NCBI GenBank assembly: GCA_030737875.1
Contig: CM060912.1
Location: 129,899,993-129,963,992 of the forward strand
Source of the DNA: Allium sativum
Lineage: Eukaryota; Streptophyta; Magnoliopsida; Asparagales; Amaryllidaceae
Direction of reading: 5' to 3'
DNA length: 64,000 nt
Shown here: in pieces, positions 37,480-47,884 of the stretch
Numbering within the stretch: position 1 is the stretch's first letter
Layout: each line of letters starts with the position of its first letter
The notes under the pieces: model-generated
Seen by the model: only the letters and a program-made list of their open reading frames with translations
Database searches by the model: none
What the model was told of the DNA's origin: nothing
Translations under genes and position numbers: made by a program

Positions 37480-38446
37480 TCACAATCTTCTTCTCCTTAA
37501 GAGGTTGTGGGCACTTATCCTTATGATGTCCCACTTGGCCACAGTTGTAGCACTTCCTTTCCGCTGGCTTGGCCAGATATTCTTTAGCATAATGGCCCTT
37601 CTTACCACAACTGAAGCACTCAACATCCTTCTTGTTCTTTTTCTGGCCACCCTTGGATTGGTCCTTCTTCCTCTTATTCTGAGAGTTATTCTTGCCTCCA
37701 CCGCCTGCTTGCAGCTTCAGCCCTTCTGCAGATGCAGCCTCAGTCTTTGGCTTAGGGTAAAGACTCTCTGATCTCAAAGCCTTCCCCACAATCGATTCAA
37801 AAGTCTCATCAATGTGGTTGATAAGCCTTTCCCCCAAGTATCCATCCAAACCAGTAATGAACTTCTCATTCTTCTTCTCAGGAGTATCGATAAGAGATAG
37901 TCTATACTTCGACAAAGTGTCGAACTCGGCAATGTAGTCCGAGACTACCCTACCATTCTGCTTGAGTTCCAAGAATCTCTTAAACAACACTGACTTCTGG
38001 GCAGCTGGAATGAACTTCTCGCTAAAGCGAGCCTTGAACTGATCCCAAGTAACCTGATCTTCTGGAGTAGCTGTTCTAATGGCATTCCACCAATTCATCG
38101 CTCGCCCTTGCATCTGACGAGACGCTAGCCTTCTCTTCATCGCATCCTCGATACCCAAGTCGTCGAAGATACGATCACAGCTATCCAACTAATCCTGAAC
38201 ATCTGTGGCCGAATCCGTTCCGTGGAACGGCTTCCCACCAAGGTTAGTGTAATCCTTGCACAACTTGGCGAAATCGACCCTAGGCGCCTGCACTACTGGA
38301 CCACCACCAATTCCGGGATTGGGAACTTCCCCTTGCACCTCCCTAAGCATGTCTCTCATGAGGTCAGTAAACATCGCCCTCATGTCAGCAGCATTCTCAT
38401 TATTGGCTCGCCTACCAGCACCTCTAACATATCGGCTCATCGTCAA
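37480..38446 (-). pseudogene. gag: gag of the minus-strand chromovirus
   Basis: Starts MTMSRYVRGAGRR at 38446, about 180 bp after the PBS. Contains 'GGKPFHGTDSATD', then a TAG (38189-38191), then the capsid part ('WDQFKARFSEKFIP', 'FLELKQNGRVVSDYIAEFD'), a Lys-rich linker and two knuckles. The first knuckle, CFSCGKKGHYAKEY (about 37577-37618), has Tyr for the last Cys. The second, CYNCGQVGHHKDKC (about 37511-37554), is intact. The frame continues into the protease. The TAG is the only full stop in gag. Confidence 0.92.
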
Positions 38447-38625
38447 TCTGTAAAAGGGGAAATGATTAACGACCCCATAGTGGTGCTAGTGCAGTACGAC
38501 TTCATTCTTATACTACTAATAGTATATATATAGCTTTTGAAAACCAAAGTAATCACAAATACGCGCTCTCATATATGTACTATCTCTCCCTAGTGTCTTT
38601 CCCTAGGTTAACTACGCAACCTAGA

Positions 38626-38637
38626 GCTCTGATGCCA
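38626..38637 (-). other. Primer binding site of the minus-strand chromovirus
   Basis: TGGCATCAGAGC on the minus strand, two bases inside the 5' LTR. It differs by one base from the iMet site of the other elements in the window. Confidence 0.85.
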
Positions 38638-38639
38638 AA

Positions 38640-41271
38640 TGTGATTGCCCGCCCCGCACCAACCGACACTTACTCCAAAAGTGCGCGGTACACATGTCCA
38701 ATTAGCACGGGACGGATTGTCAGAGTGAAAGGGAAGAAGGAAATGAACTAACAAGGAACCTGTAAAATGTCTCACAGCGCATGGAACAAAATATAATAAC
38801 AACATACTTGACATAAAACAGGTGAGACAGTGCATAAGCTAAAAACAAACAAACATAGCAGCGGAAAATCCAACTACAGCTTATGACCCAAAGCTAACAT
38901 TATTACAACTTTTCAAACTGTCTCAAAAACAAAAGCAAGATAAAGGAGGTACACTACTAATGCCCAAGTAGCGACCACCAACGACACAGGTAGAATATCT
39001 ATATACCATACGCGGAAGCCTCCTGCTTGCCGCCGAATCAGCTACTCGCGCATCACCAGCTAACCTGTCTCTAGTCTGCTCGTGTGAGCACCCAGAGTAA
39101 TAAGAAGAGACATAAAACTCTGGGTCAGACATAAAGCCTGATATGAGCGATAAGCATCTAAACAGAACAATAACAGGTAGACTAAACATACCTGAACCTG
39201 GACCTGCAACCAAAGAGTTAGCACTACATACTGTACAACACTCTAAGGTGCCATTTCAAATGGTGTAAAGACAACGAGGTTGGAGGTGTGCATGTCATAG
39301 TGATGGCAAACAATCAAACATAGCATCCATCCTCACATCTCTCACTCAGTGCATAAAGCATACGATATTCACCACTTCGATCACCCAACATACCTTGCTA
39401 TGATCACTTTGCCCCATGAAGTCATAAATGGCTTCACTGCACTGATACATAGCCACAAATCCTTCGCTATGTCCACTTTGCCCCATGGAGTCGCAACGAC
39501 CCCACTGCACTGGCTCATAGCCTTACTAATCCTTTACTATGTCCACTCTGCCCCATGGAGTCACAATGACCCCACTGCACTGGCTCATAGTCCTACTACG
39601 CATCACTTTGCCCCTCAAGTCATAATGACTCTGCTGCATTGATAACGTAGTCTTGCTACCATCACCTTGCCCCTCGAGTCATAATGACTCTACTGCACTG
39701 ATAAGTAGCCCATCATCCAATTTCAGTAGTGAATCGAAGTTATGAACGTCGACAACTCCTTAGCACACGTCCCGCAGCAAAGCCCAACCATGAAGTGAAC
39801 TCATTGGTTCCCAATTAGATCCTGAGCTCTAACTTCCATTTAGAATACCTTTGCATCTCAGGTTATTGGTCATCACCGGATCGGTTCGGATCCCCTCTTT
39901 GCCATCAGTTCGGTTCGGATCGGAGTGCTCCTCCTTCGCTGGATCTGATCGGGTCATCATCATCTCAGCGGGTCGGATCGAGTCTCCATGTCCAATCACC
40001 ATCGTCGGTTCGGGTCGGAGTCCTCCAATGTGCCACAGTTCGGATCGGCTTCTTCTAATCAACTCGGGTCGGGTCGTAGTCTCCAAGCCTCGTCGAAGTA
40101 CATCTGTTCGGGTCGGGGTACCATGATGGATCGGGTCGTAGAACATCAGACGGGTCGGATCGGACGATGCATGCGACGAGAAGAGCGAATAGATCGAAGA
40201 ATGAAGTATGGGAGCGGATCGGGTCCTCCCTCCGTTCCGATCTGGATCGGTCTGTTTCCAGCACTTTTCCAACAAGCAGTTTTACGCCACTCGACGTCGT
40301 TTTCGACCATTCTACCTATTCTAATCAATCACAAAACATACCATACAGTCATAGCAACAAGTAGAAGTGACCTCAAACACCAAAACATCAATATGATAGG
40401 TTAAAATGGATCAAACTTACCCACAACCCCATATTTCCCCTTAAGCATGTTTAGGTGAAACTAACGATATGATTAGCAAAACTTAACCAAATTAACCCAA
40501 ATTCATATCGAAGGTCTAAAACATCATTTCGAATTTTATAAATATTTTTCCAGAATTTTATCATGTTTAAATTCGCTAAATAACACTAATTACCCTTAAT
40601 TAGCCATAATTAGTGACGAACTATGCAAATCACTCACCTTAGCCACAAATAAACTTAGATCTGAAACAAATCTCTGATTGGATGCGAATCCCGATGCTAA
40701 ACAGCAGCTCTAATGTAGATTTGGTGTAGATCTCCCTTGATTTGATGTTGCTAAGCTTAATCCTTGATTTGAAGATGATTGGGAGGTGATTTAGAGGTTG
40801 GAGGCCATTTTTAGGGTTTCTTGGAGATAAGTGGAGGATAGAAAACTGAAATGGAATGATTCTCTAACTCTTTTCAGCCTCCCCATAACCCTAATCCTGA
40901 AATGGGTTATGGGCCCATTCACTAATCACCCTATTTGGCCCGGTTAAGCAGTTTTTCACCTTCCAAACATGATTTCAGCCATATCTCCCAAACGGTAAGT
41001 CCAATTTTCACATGTGACCACTCTACGGAAAGATAAACCATCAAACGAATCTAATTGAAGTGGTTTCAGGTCAAAATTCCTTTCCAATCAAAAGTTATGG
41101 CCGAAACAAGATCAGATAGGGGCAAAATGGTCATTTAAAAATCGACAAAAAACATGAACATGAAAAATGAGTCTAATGGTTGTTTCCCAAAGTTACATGA
41201 CCATATGACTTCATATGGGAAAGAAATAAATGTTCTACGATCCTCCGATGCGTAAAATGCGGGTTGTTACA
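38640..41271 (-). repeat. 5' LTR of the minus-strand chromovirus
   Basis: 2632 bp, the partner of 31259-33909. On the plus strand it runs from TGTGATTGCCCG to GGGTTGTTACA. It carries the same minisatellite and GGTCGG-rich block. Confidence 0.93.
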
Positions 41272-41274
41272 ATG

Positions 41275-41400
41275 TATGCCGACATACATAAATGGGCATG
41301 TCGACATGTAGGCCATAAAATGAAATTCAAATTTTGAATTTCAAAAGTTTAAACTTTCAAACTTCCCTCCAACTTTTCACCAACTCCCAAGGTCTGAAAA
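41275..41400 (+). promoter_or_regulatory. Paired TATGYCGACATA sites upstream of the Sirevirus env-like frame
   Basis: TATGCCGACATA (41275-41286) and CATGTCGACATG (41297-41308) start 22 bp apart, as in the LTR. At the distance where the LTR has its TATA box there is only TGAAAA (41395), but both are followed by ACTGATTT or a variant. The env-like ATG is at 41532. The first site overlaps the ATGTA target duplication of the nested gypsy element. Confidence 0.4.
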
Positions 41401-41531
41401 GGTGTCACTGATTTAAGAAAAATTGTGGCCATTCAATCTCTATTTTTTTATCCATTCAATCCTATTATCTCAACCTGTCATTCAAATTTCAAACAACTTT
41501 CTTCATATCTATACTGTTCAAAAACTCCTTA

Positions 41532-41924
41532 ATGACTTCCTCAAGCACACCCCAAACAATAAGATTATCCAAAACTATCAAAGGATATCTCAACAATGAT
41601 AAAGAAGCAAAACAGGCCTATGTTGACTACTTAGCAAATGGAAAAGTCAATACGGGAGCCGTCGCCATCTTTGAATATTTTCCTTCTTACAATCTTCAAT
41701 CTCTTTTTGAAGAAAATGGAGTTTTGAGTGTAATAAATTCACGGGATAACAATAAAGTATGTTATTCTAATCTAGCCAAAATGTTGTATGTAAATCTAAA
41801 CCGTGGCTTTTATGAAGGAAATGAAGATCAAGTATGGAGTAGCGTAAAAGGCACTCGAATCATTTTAGATTGTGAAATTTACCCCTTCTTACCCTGTAAA
41901 AGCAAAGTCACCTTGCGTCCTTAA
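41532..41924 (+). pseudogene. Sirevirus env-like / 'putative plant transposon protein' N-terminal part
   Basis: Open for 130 codons from ATG (MTSSSTPQTIRLSK). It contains 'CYSNLAKMLYVNLN' followed by 'VWSSVKGTRIILDCEIYPFL', the pattern of the plant-transposon-protein domain in the post-pol frame of many Sireviruses. In that family it is a few hundred residues long and its function is unknown; 'env-like' refers to position. Here the frame stops where a segment with a minus-strand reading frame begins, and the family's C-terminal part resumes at 42682. Recognition is by pattern only. Confidence 0.45.
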
Positions 41925-41964
41925 ACCAATAACCATCTTTTGGCTAATCTAGCCTCCTCTGTCC

Positions 41965-42354
41965 CTATGGTATAAAAAAGGGGCAATTTTTAGCAGATGG
42001 GGCGGCTACAGTTGGTGGGCAACTCGCTTTATGAAAAAACGCCCATGTCTGATCAGTGCCCATGAAATATACACCCTTCGCAACAACAACATAAGCTCTC
42101 ATGACATCGATATGTCGATCCCTACCTAATCGAGCTTGGCAGAGGCATTTGCCCCAGTATATTAATTGCTCGAGGTATGCTCTCTTCCACTTACTTGGAT
42201 CGCTCCTTCTTTGAGGCAGACGAGAATAAAAGATGGGGAAATTCAGCCGTCTCCCTAAAAGAGATGCAGCAATGTTGAAGAGAAAATTATCGACTTTGCA
42301 AACATATCCGGGTAGGATCAAATATCTGACTGGGTTGTCAGATATTGTAATCAT
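41965..42354 (-). other. Antisense open reading frame (129 codons) inside the env-like region
   Basis: Not recognised. The minus-strand frame starts [16 protein letters not shown] and has 'KRAYLEQLIYWGKCLCQ' and 'DVMRAYVVVAKGVYFMGTD'. Just upstream on the same strand, in another frame, about 42360-42500 encodes the protein-like 'DSIIHVPPQWNAPNRDKEAK'. Together they suggest about 0.5-0.7 kb of former coding sequence in the opposite direction to the frames on both sides. It could be an inverted insertion, an antisense element gene or a captured host fragment. Confidence 0.4.
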
Positions 42355-42681
42355 CGTTGATCAACATTTGAAGGGGAAAAAATGAGAATCGACCGGTTTA
42401 GCTAAGTTGAGCTTAGAAGAGACTTCTTTCGCTTCTTTGTCTCTGTTGGGAGCATTCCACTGAGGAGGTACATGTATGATGGAATCATCAAAGATTTTAT
42501 CTTTTCTAACTATGTCTGTAACTCACTAGAGGCTCGGGCTACTCCCCAGCTATAAGCAGCCGGGTAATTGGTCAATGAGAAGGTTTCAAGAGAATCGGAG
42601 GAGCGAATTCCCTTCTTACCATAGGAACTTCTTACCGGGAGTTGTTGTTGCATATTACTGCGATGCTGAGAATTTTAGTGG

Positions 42682-43107
42682 TTGCTCATTCCGCTACGCT
42701 TTGCTTTTCTTTTTTGGACATATTTGGCATGGCGTTTCAATTGTAAGAGTATAGGCACGGATTTTTCGAAATTCAAAATTGATGAAACAGATGTGGAAAC
42801 CTTTCATGATATATTTGAAAGCGATGATCATTTAGAATTCAAAATTGCTTTTTTCCCCCGAAAACAAGAATGTCACCTTCTCCTTCAACATACCATCACT
42901 CCTCGTTCCAGAAATATCAAGAACCCTACCCTTAAAGTCCAAAAAGAACTCTTTTCTATTATTGGTGTTTATGACATCAATTGGGCTAATATGACATTAA
43001 AAGAATTTAAGCCCAAAGAAATGTCCACAAGAGAAAACACTCTTTATTATGGAGTTTACCTTACTCGAATTTTCAAATATTTCGGAGTTGATCTCAAAGG
43101 AGAATAA
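42682..43107 (+). pseudogene. Sirevirus env-like C-terminal part
   Basis: Open for 141 codons. It contains 'HLEFKIAFFPRKQECHLLL', 'HTITPRSRNIKNPTLKVQ' and near the end 'ENTLYYGVYLTRIFKYFGV', matching the 'LPYGxLLTxIFxxFGVxL' end of the plant-transposon-protein domain. No clear ATG opens it, so it is read as the continuation of the frame at 41532 after an interruption. Downstream in another frame, to about 43400, a Lys/Gln-rich possibly coiled-coil tail with stops can be followed. Confidence 0.45.
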
Positions 43108-43670
43108 TTTATGTCAAGAAAGGTGTTTGACTCCACAAATATACATCTTATGCAAATTCCACTCACCTTTAAGCCTTATGAAACTTACGAAGATAAACAA
43201 GCACGTATGCAACAAAAATAATAAGATCCTATGGATATTGAAAAAGAAGAAGAAACTTCTTTGTAAAGTGTAGAGTGTCCATCCAGTACTAGAACCATTT
43301 CCAAAAAAATGCTAGTCCAAAATCAATCAAAATTAGCTAAGAACCAAAAGAAGATCGAAATGACACTTACTCATATGTCTAAGTTCATTGGCAAAATAGG
43401 ATAAAAAACTTGGAATATCATCTTCCTCCTCATCATTTGCTGAAAACTAAGTTTATCTATATCTTTTGTATTTGCTTATATTTTCTTTCAAATCTCGTAT
43501 TTAGTATCTTATATTAGTTGGATGTATTTGCTTTCAAAAAGTAATGAATGGTGTTTATTTATGTCAAAACAATCTTTAATTTACTGTAAAAACACACTAG
43601 AATTAAATAAATTAAAATGGTATAATAGGAATCAACTAAAAAATGAAAATTTACAAAAAAATCACTAATG

Positions 43671-43789
43671 TATGTCAACATACATTTTTCCTTATGTCGA
43701 CATATAGCTGCTAGGTTTTCAAATTTGATTCAAAAATTAAATAACTAACTCATGTCTATTTAATTCCAACAAATTCCAGACCCTATAAA
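43671..43789 (+). promoter_or_regulatory. Paired TATGTCGACATA sites and TATA box upstream of the third Sirevirus frame
   Basis: TATGTCAACATA (43671-43682) and TATGTCGACATA (43693-43704) start 22 bp apart. A clear TATAAA at 43784 lies 91 bp after the start of the second site and 84 bp before the ATG at 43868, with a pyrimidine-rich leader between. This is the same layout as the LTR promoter. Confidence 0.5.
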
Positions 43790-43867
43790 TAACTATTTCT
43801 TCGGAAAAAAAATTATTCTATCATTTGTCCTTCCTCTCTAATCAATTCTTATCTAAAATATCAAATT

Positions 43868-44143
43868 ATGGCAAATCCCATTCATAATTTGAGTGAAAAT
43901 ATTGAAGAAACTTTGAATTCATTCAAGAACATCTTGTCCATAATACTACATAATCAACGTCATCTCAAAATGAGTCAAATAAAGATGGCAGAATAACAAG
44001 AGAAGCAATTTGATGCCATCCGATGGCTAATATCTTCTCTTTTCAGAGATAAAGACAAAAATCTCGCTAAAGCACCACCCAGAAAAGAAGATGAAGATTG
44101 GGAAGTCATCAAGAAGGATCCATTTTTTGGAGGAGAAAGATAG
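43868..44143 (+). pseudogene. Small third frame of the Sirevirus derivative (92 codons, one internal stop)
   Basis: Starts MANPIHNLSENIEETL and ends KKDPFFGGER. An in-frame TAA at 43994 is the only break. The encoded peptide would be charged and probably helical ('QFDAIRWLISSLFRDKD'). No homologue was recognised. The upstream TATA box and the frame kept open on both sides of the stop suggest it was once a real gene. Confidence 0.4.
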
Positions 44144-44450
44144 GTAAAAGTTCCAAGGGACGTTTGATTTGAATTGTTTGGTATGATTTGATTGGTTTGT
44201 TTGATTTGGATATGTTTGAATATCTTTGAATTTGATCGTAAATATTGCTTGGATTTGAAACTTGTATATATTGATTGAAACAATTGTAAATATTAACTAT
44301 AATACTTGGATATATTGATTTGTTTATACCTTTAGAATAACATAGGCATAAATTTAGAGGGAGCCATGTATATTAAGTACTTTAGTAGAATATCAAGTAT
44401 TACAATCTTAGATATATAGATAGGTACAGGTTATAGTTGTTCATGAATTT

Positions 44451-44648
44451 AGGGGGAGTATATTAGAATTTCTTTTCGTTGATGACAAAGGGGGAGAAAT
44501 TATAAAATAAGAACAAGTCAGGCTTAGTTTAAGGGGGAGTATGTAGGATTCAGGATCACAGGGGGAATATTTGAAGGACCAGATCAAAAAGAATCAACAT
44601 GTATGAATATATTATAAATCAAGGTTGTCATCATTAAAAAAGGGGAGA
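44451..44648 (+). other. Multiple polypurine tracts of the Sirevirus derivative
   Basis: GGGGGAG or GGGGAGA-type tracts occur at about 44451, 44487, 44531 and 44558, and the one next to the LTR at 44636-44648. Repeated polypurine tracts before the 3' LTR are a known Sirevirus feature. Confidence 0.8.
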
Positions 44649-44649
44649 T

Positions 44650-46023
44650 TATTGAAGAATGGAGTTTTTATGACAGCAATCTTATTTCAAATATTATTAT
44701 TAATTGATTATAAAATATATACTAAAATTTCTATATATATAATATGTATACATATATATTTAGGAATATAGGATTTAAATAATAAAGAGTGTACAGTTTG
44801 AGAGTTTCAAGATATTCATAATTCAGAAGAGATTCAAAACTCGTGAGTTATCAAGATATTAAAAGTCAAGAGTTCAAAAAAATATAGTAATAAAGTCTAG
44901 TTAATATGTAAGACTCTGAATAATACTCCAGGTTCAAATTCTATTCTTCAAATTTCAAATTTCAAATTTTGAATTTCTAATTTCAAATTCTGATTTTCAA
45001 ATTTCAAATTATGATTTCAAATCAGTTTCAAACTATTATATTACTTATTATTTCAAACATATAAGTTTAAAGTTTTAATATACATATGTTTGTATATAGT
45101 TATATGGATTTTATAGTTTCAAACCTTATAACTTTATAAATATGTTTATATAATATATTCATATGATTTTACACTTTAGAATATTCATTTATATTATTAA
45201 GTTTTGATTCAAGAATTTCCAGAATAATATATGTGTTTAAGCACTTGAAAAATAGTTTAAAAAATAAATATAACATACATATGTCGACACACAACTATCA
45301 TTTTTTTTTTAATTTTCAAAGGAAGTGTCTTTTCACCATTTGAAACGTGTCTGAGTTGTTGCAACCTTTCACACGCTATAAAAAGGGGCTGATTTCGAAT
45401 TTTTTCATAGTTCTTCTTCTCCATTTTCGCCCCTCTTCATACCACCATTAATATTTCATATTTTCTTGATTTCAGTACTTAACTTTGTTGATTTCTACTC
45501 AAATTAAATAAAACTCATCTTTTCTCAATCTCTGTCTACTACTCTATGTATTGAAGTGCTATTAAAGAGTTATAGGGCTTTGTAATCAATTGGGAAAGGT
45601 TTGGGAAAGGGTGTGTTCCTTGTATCCTTGAAATCAAAAAAAGGGAGATGTTTTAACCTTGTAGCCATAGAATCAAGGGTGTTTGGAGCGGTATTAACCT
45701 TGTAGCCATGAAATCAAGGGTTGTACTTGGATATTGATAATAATAATGAAACTCTGCTCAATCTAGCATTGCGTGGGACTGGACGTAGGAGTAATCTGAA
45801 CCAATATAAAATCCGGTGTGTTCTTTCCTTTTTCTGCATTTTATATTTATTTGTTTCTGTGTTTGTGTTTGGGTTTGATTTTGTGTCTATGATCATCTCT
45901 GGTGTGTGTGATTCATATAGTAGATCATTTAATTTTAAGATTTTCATCAATTCCACATAAACACTATTCACCCCTCTCTAGTATTTGTTTTTCCTTAATA
46001 TCTGCATTCTGCAATCCCTAACA
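44650..46023 (+). repeat. 3' LTR of the Sirevirus derivative
   Basis: 1374 bp, TATTGAAG to CCCTAACA. Aligned with the split 5' LTR it lacks one of the two paired palindromes (a 22-bp deletion) but keeps the TATA box. Confidence 0.88.
45280..45382 (+). promoter_or_regulatory. Single TATGTCGACACA site and TATA box in the Sirevirus 3' LTR
   Basis: One palindrome remains (45280-45291), with TATAAA at 45377, 97 bp away as in the 5' LTR. Flanks (TAACATACA... CAACTATCA) match the 5' LTR on both sides of the missing 22 bp. Confidence 0.5.
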
Positions 46024-46028
46024 TCCCG

Positions 46029-47884
46029 TTTTATGTTAATACATATTGTTACTGCTTTTAATAAAACTAAATTCAATGTGAATCATCTCATTGTTACCAG
46101 TTGCATCAACATTGAGTTTGGCATACTTTAAATCAATAATCTGTAATAGAGTTATAGAGAAAATAACACTTACATGAATAGTTAATATTTATCGGATCAT
46201 TAACATCAAGTGTGACTTCAATGTGAACAGTTAATCAGCGTCATTTCCGAAGTACCTAATGTGAGCAATTGATTTTTATCAGTTGCATTATTATTTGGCA
46301 TGTGTTTTAGGAAGATTACAAACCACTCGTTAATAGATCATCCATCGGATTCACTATCTAGGCATCTAGTTTCAGAACTTTCCCAGCCCATCTCGTCAAG
46401 CTTTTGATGTGATATACATACAAAATGTTTAGCTATACTTGACATATATGCCTGCATATAATGCTTTTCCGAAGAGAAGTTAAGAAAAAATGGAAATGTC
46501 GGTATTCAAGTTTGAATGTTCTTTTGTATTCTCTCATAACTAAATTGTCACAAAGCACGTATTACAACAAAAACACTACCATGGGAAGAATTAAGAGACA
46601 AAAGTTGAAGTCATGTTTTGTGTTGAGTTCTTGCTTTTTTTCCTCATGTTAAAACTAGAGAGAAAACAAGAAGTCAGCACTATGGTATTTGCAATCTATT
46701 ATATTCTTTAAATTAGGTTGTTAATGTTGCAGAATCCCATGAAGTCTTACTACATATGCGAGCAACACACATGATTCACCGTCTAAAGAGCTTAAATTAT
46801 ATTATAAGAAATTATTACATATGATGAAATATCTTCCCAGAACATGGATTTATCTGATTATGAGTGCACCATCAATAATTATGGTATATTACAACAAAAT
46901 ATTTAAAACTTACAATTTGAATACTGGTTTGAATAAAAATACTATTTAGTTGTAATTCGATTATTAAATCCAGATTCAAAATTCAATGGAAAAATGTGAT
47001 GGATTTTTTTATACCACTAATGCCAATTCAAAATCAACATGCATAGGGTAACATAAAATCATTAAATAAACATATTACCTGCTAGAATAAAGAAATCTCA
47101 ACTGCAATCTCTTGTTGTTGTTGGCTCGGTGATAGCCTGCCTATAATTTTCATTAATTTTGATTAGTAGTTCATATGAATTAAAAATTTAGCTGTCAACA
47201 AACAAAGGCAGCAACTTACACATATGATATACGGAATTTAACTTAATAGTGTGTGATACAGTTACTGACATATAATGGTGGCATAAACAAGCTAAATACA
47301 TCAAGTGTCACTATCTAAGAGTGAGAATAACACACACATTCAAGCTAATGGCTGCTTCTACTCTGGTTTAGATATTAATATTTACCGTTTGGATTGAGTA
47401 GAATGCTTTTCTGAATACAAAATATAATAAGTTTACCTATTCCCTAATCATAATGATATGAGTAGGTCTAACTAGTAAATCATATGTAGCTAGCCATGCA
47501 TTATCTATAAATATCATCTATACATTACACCCAATAGGCAAACTAAAAAGAAGTATAAAAGTTACAACCAAATGATGTATAAGTGGAAAACGATCTTACT
47601 TACTAGCCTTGCACCATGTACATATCTGACTATGATGCAAACATTACAAACGAAAAAACTCAATTCAATTAATAAAGATACACAACGAATTTCTCTAAGA
47701 ATTTTAAATTCAAGGAGGAAACTCAATTCAATTAAGAAACACACACAAGAAACATAACAAACAAATTCATACACAACAAACATTACAAATGATAATAATA
47801 TTCATAGTCAAAAAAAAAATTAGCCACATTTGAAATTCAATTCATTTCAATTAAGAAATACATCTTATATTAACAAATGCATGT
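46029..47884. other. No clear gene; presumed CACTA interior
   Basis: Between the Sirevirus insertion and the DUF4216-like end of the transposase. A short protein-like minus-strand stretch with a GTAATATG donor-like end lies near 47090-47150 and might be a small CACTA exon. Nothing else was recognised. Confidence 0.35.

Larger units (their letters stand above)
31259..41271 (-). mobile_element. Full-length Ty3/gypsy chromovirus (Tekay/Del-like), minus strand
   Basis: About 10.0 kb with a perfect 5-bp target duplication ATGTA (31254-31258 and 41272-41276). On its coding strand each LTR starts TGTAACAACCCGC; the 5' LTR ends GGGCAATCACA and the 3' LTR GGGCCATCACA. PBS, gag, pol, chromodomain and PPT are all present in order. 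It sits inside the Sirevirus derivative, so it is younger. Decay is light: a few stops and single-base frameshifts, with the catalytic residues kept. Confidence 0.95.
26442..46023 (+). mobile_element. Sirevirus-type Ty1/copia derivative lacking pol, with env-like reading frames
   Basis: The two LTRs run from TGTTGGAG (26442) or TATTGAAG (44650) to CCCTAACA (29875 and 46023). Flanks are TCCAG (26437-26441) and TCCCG (46024-46028), a target duplication with one mismatch. The interior has an iMet PBS, a gag of the Sirevirus kind (UBN2-type capsid, Cys-His knuckle, Ser/Asp-rich tail), no recognisable protease, integrase, RT or RNase H, an env-like frame, a third small frame and a series of GGGGGAG polypurine tracts, which are a Sirevirus hallmark. 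Without the nested insertions it is about 7.5 kb. It would need pol in trans. Confidence 0.8.

Noticed and set aside
46461..46652. 63-codon plus-strand frame, Lys/Ser-rich
   Set aside because: Low-complexity composition, no pattern, and on the strand opposite the CACTA genes it sits among.
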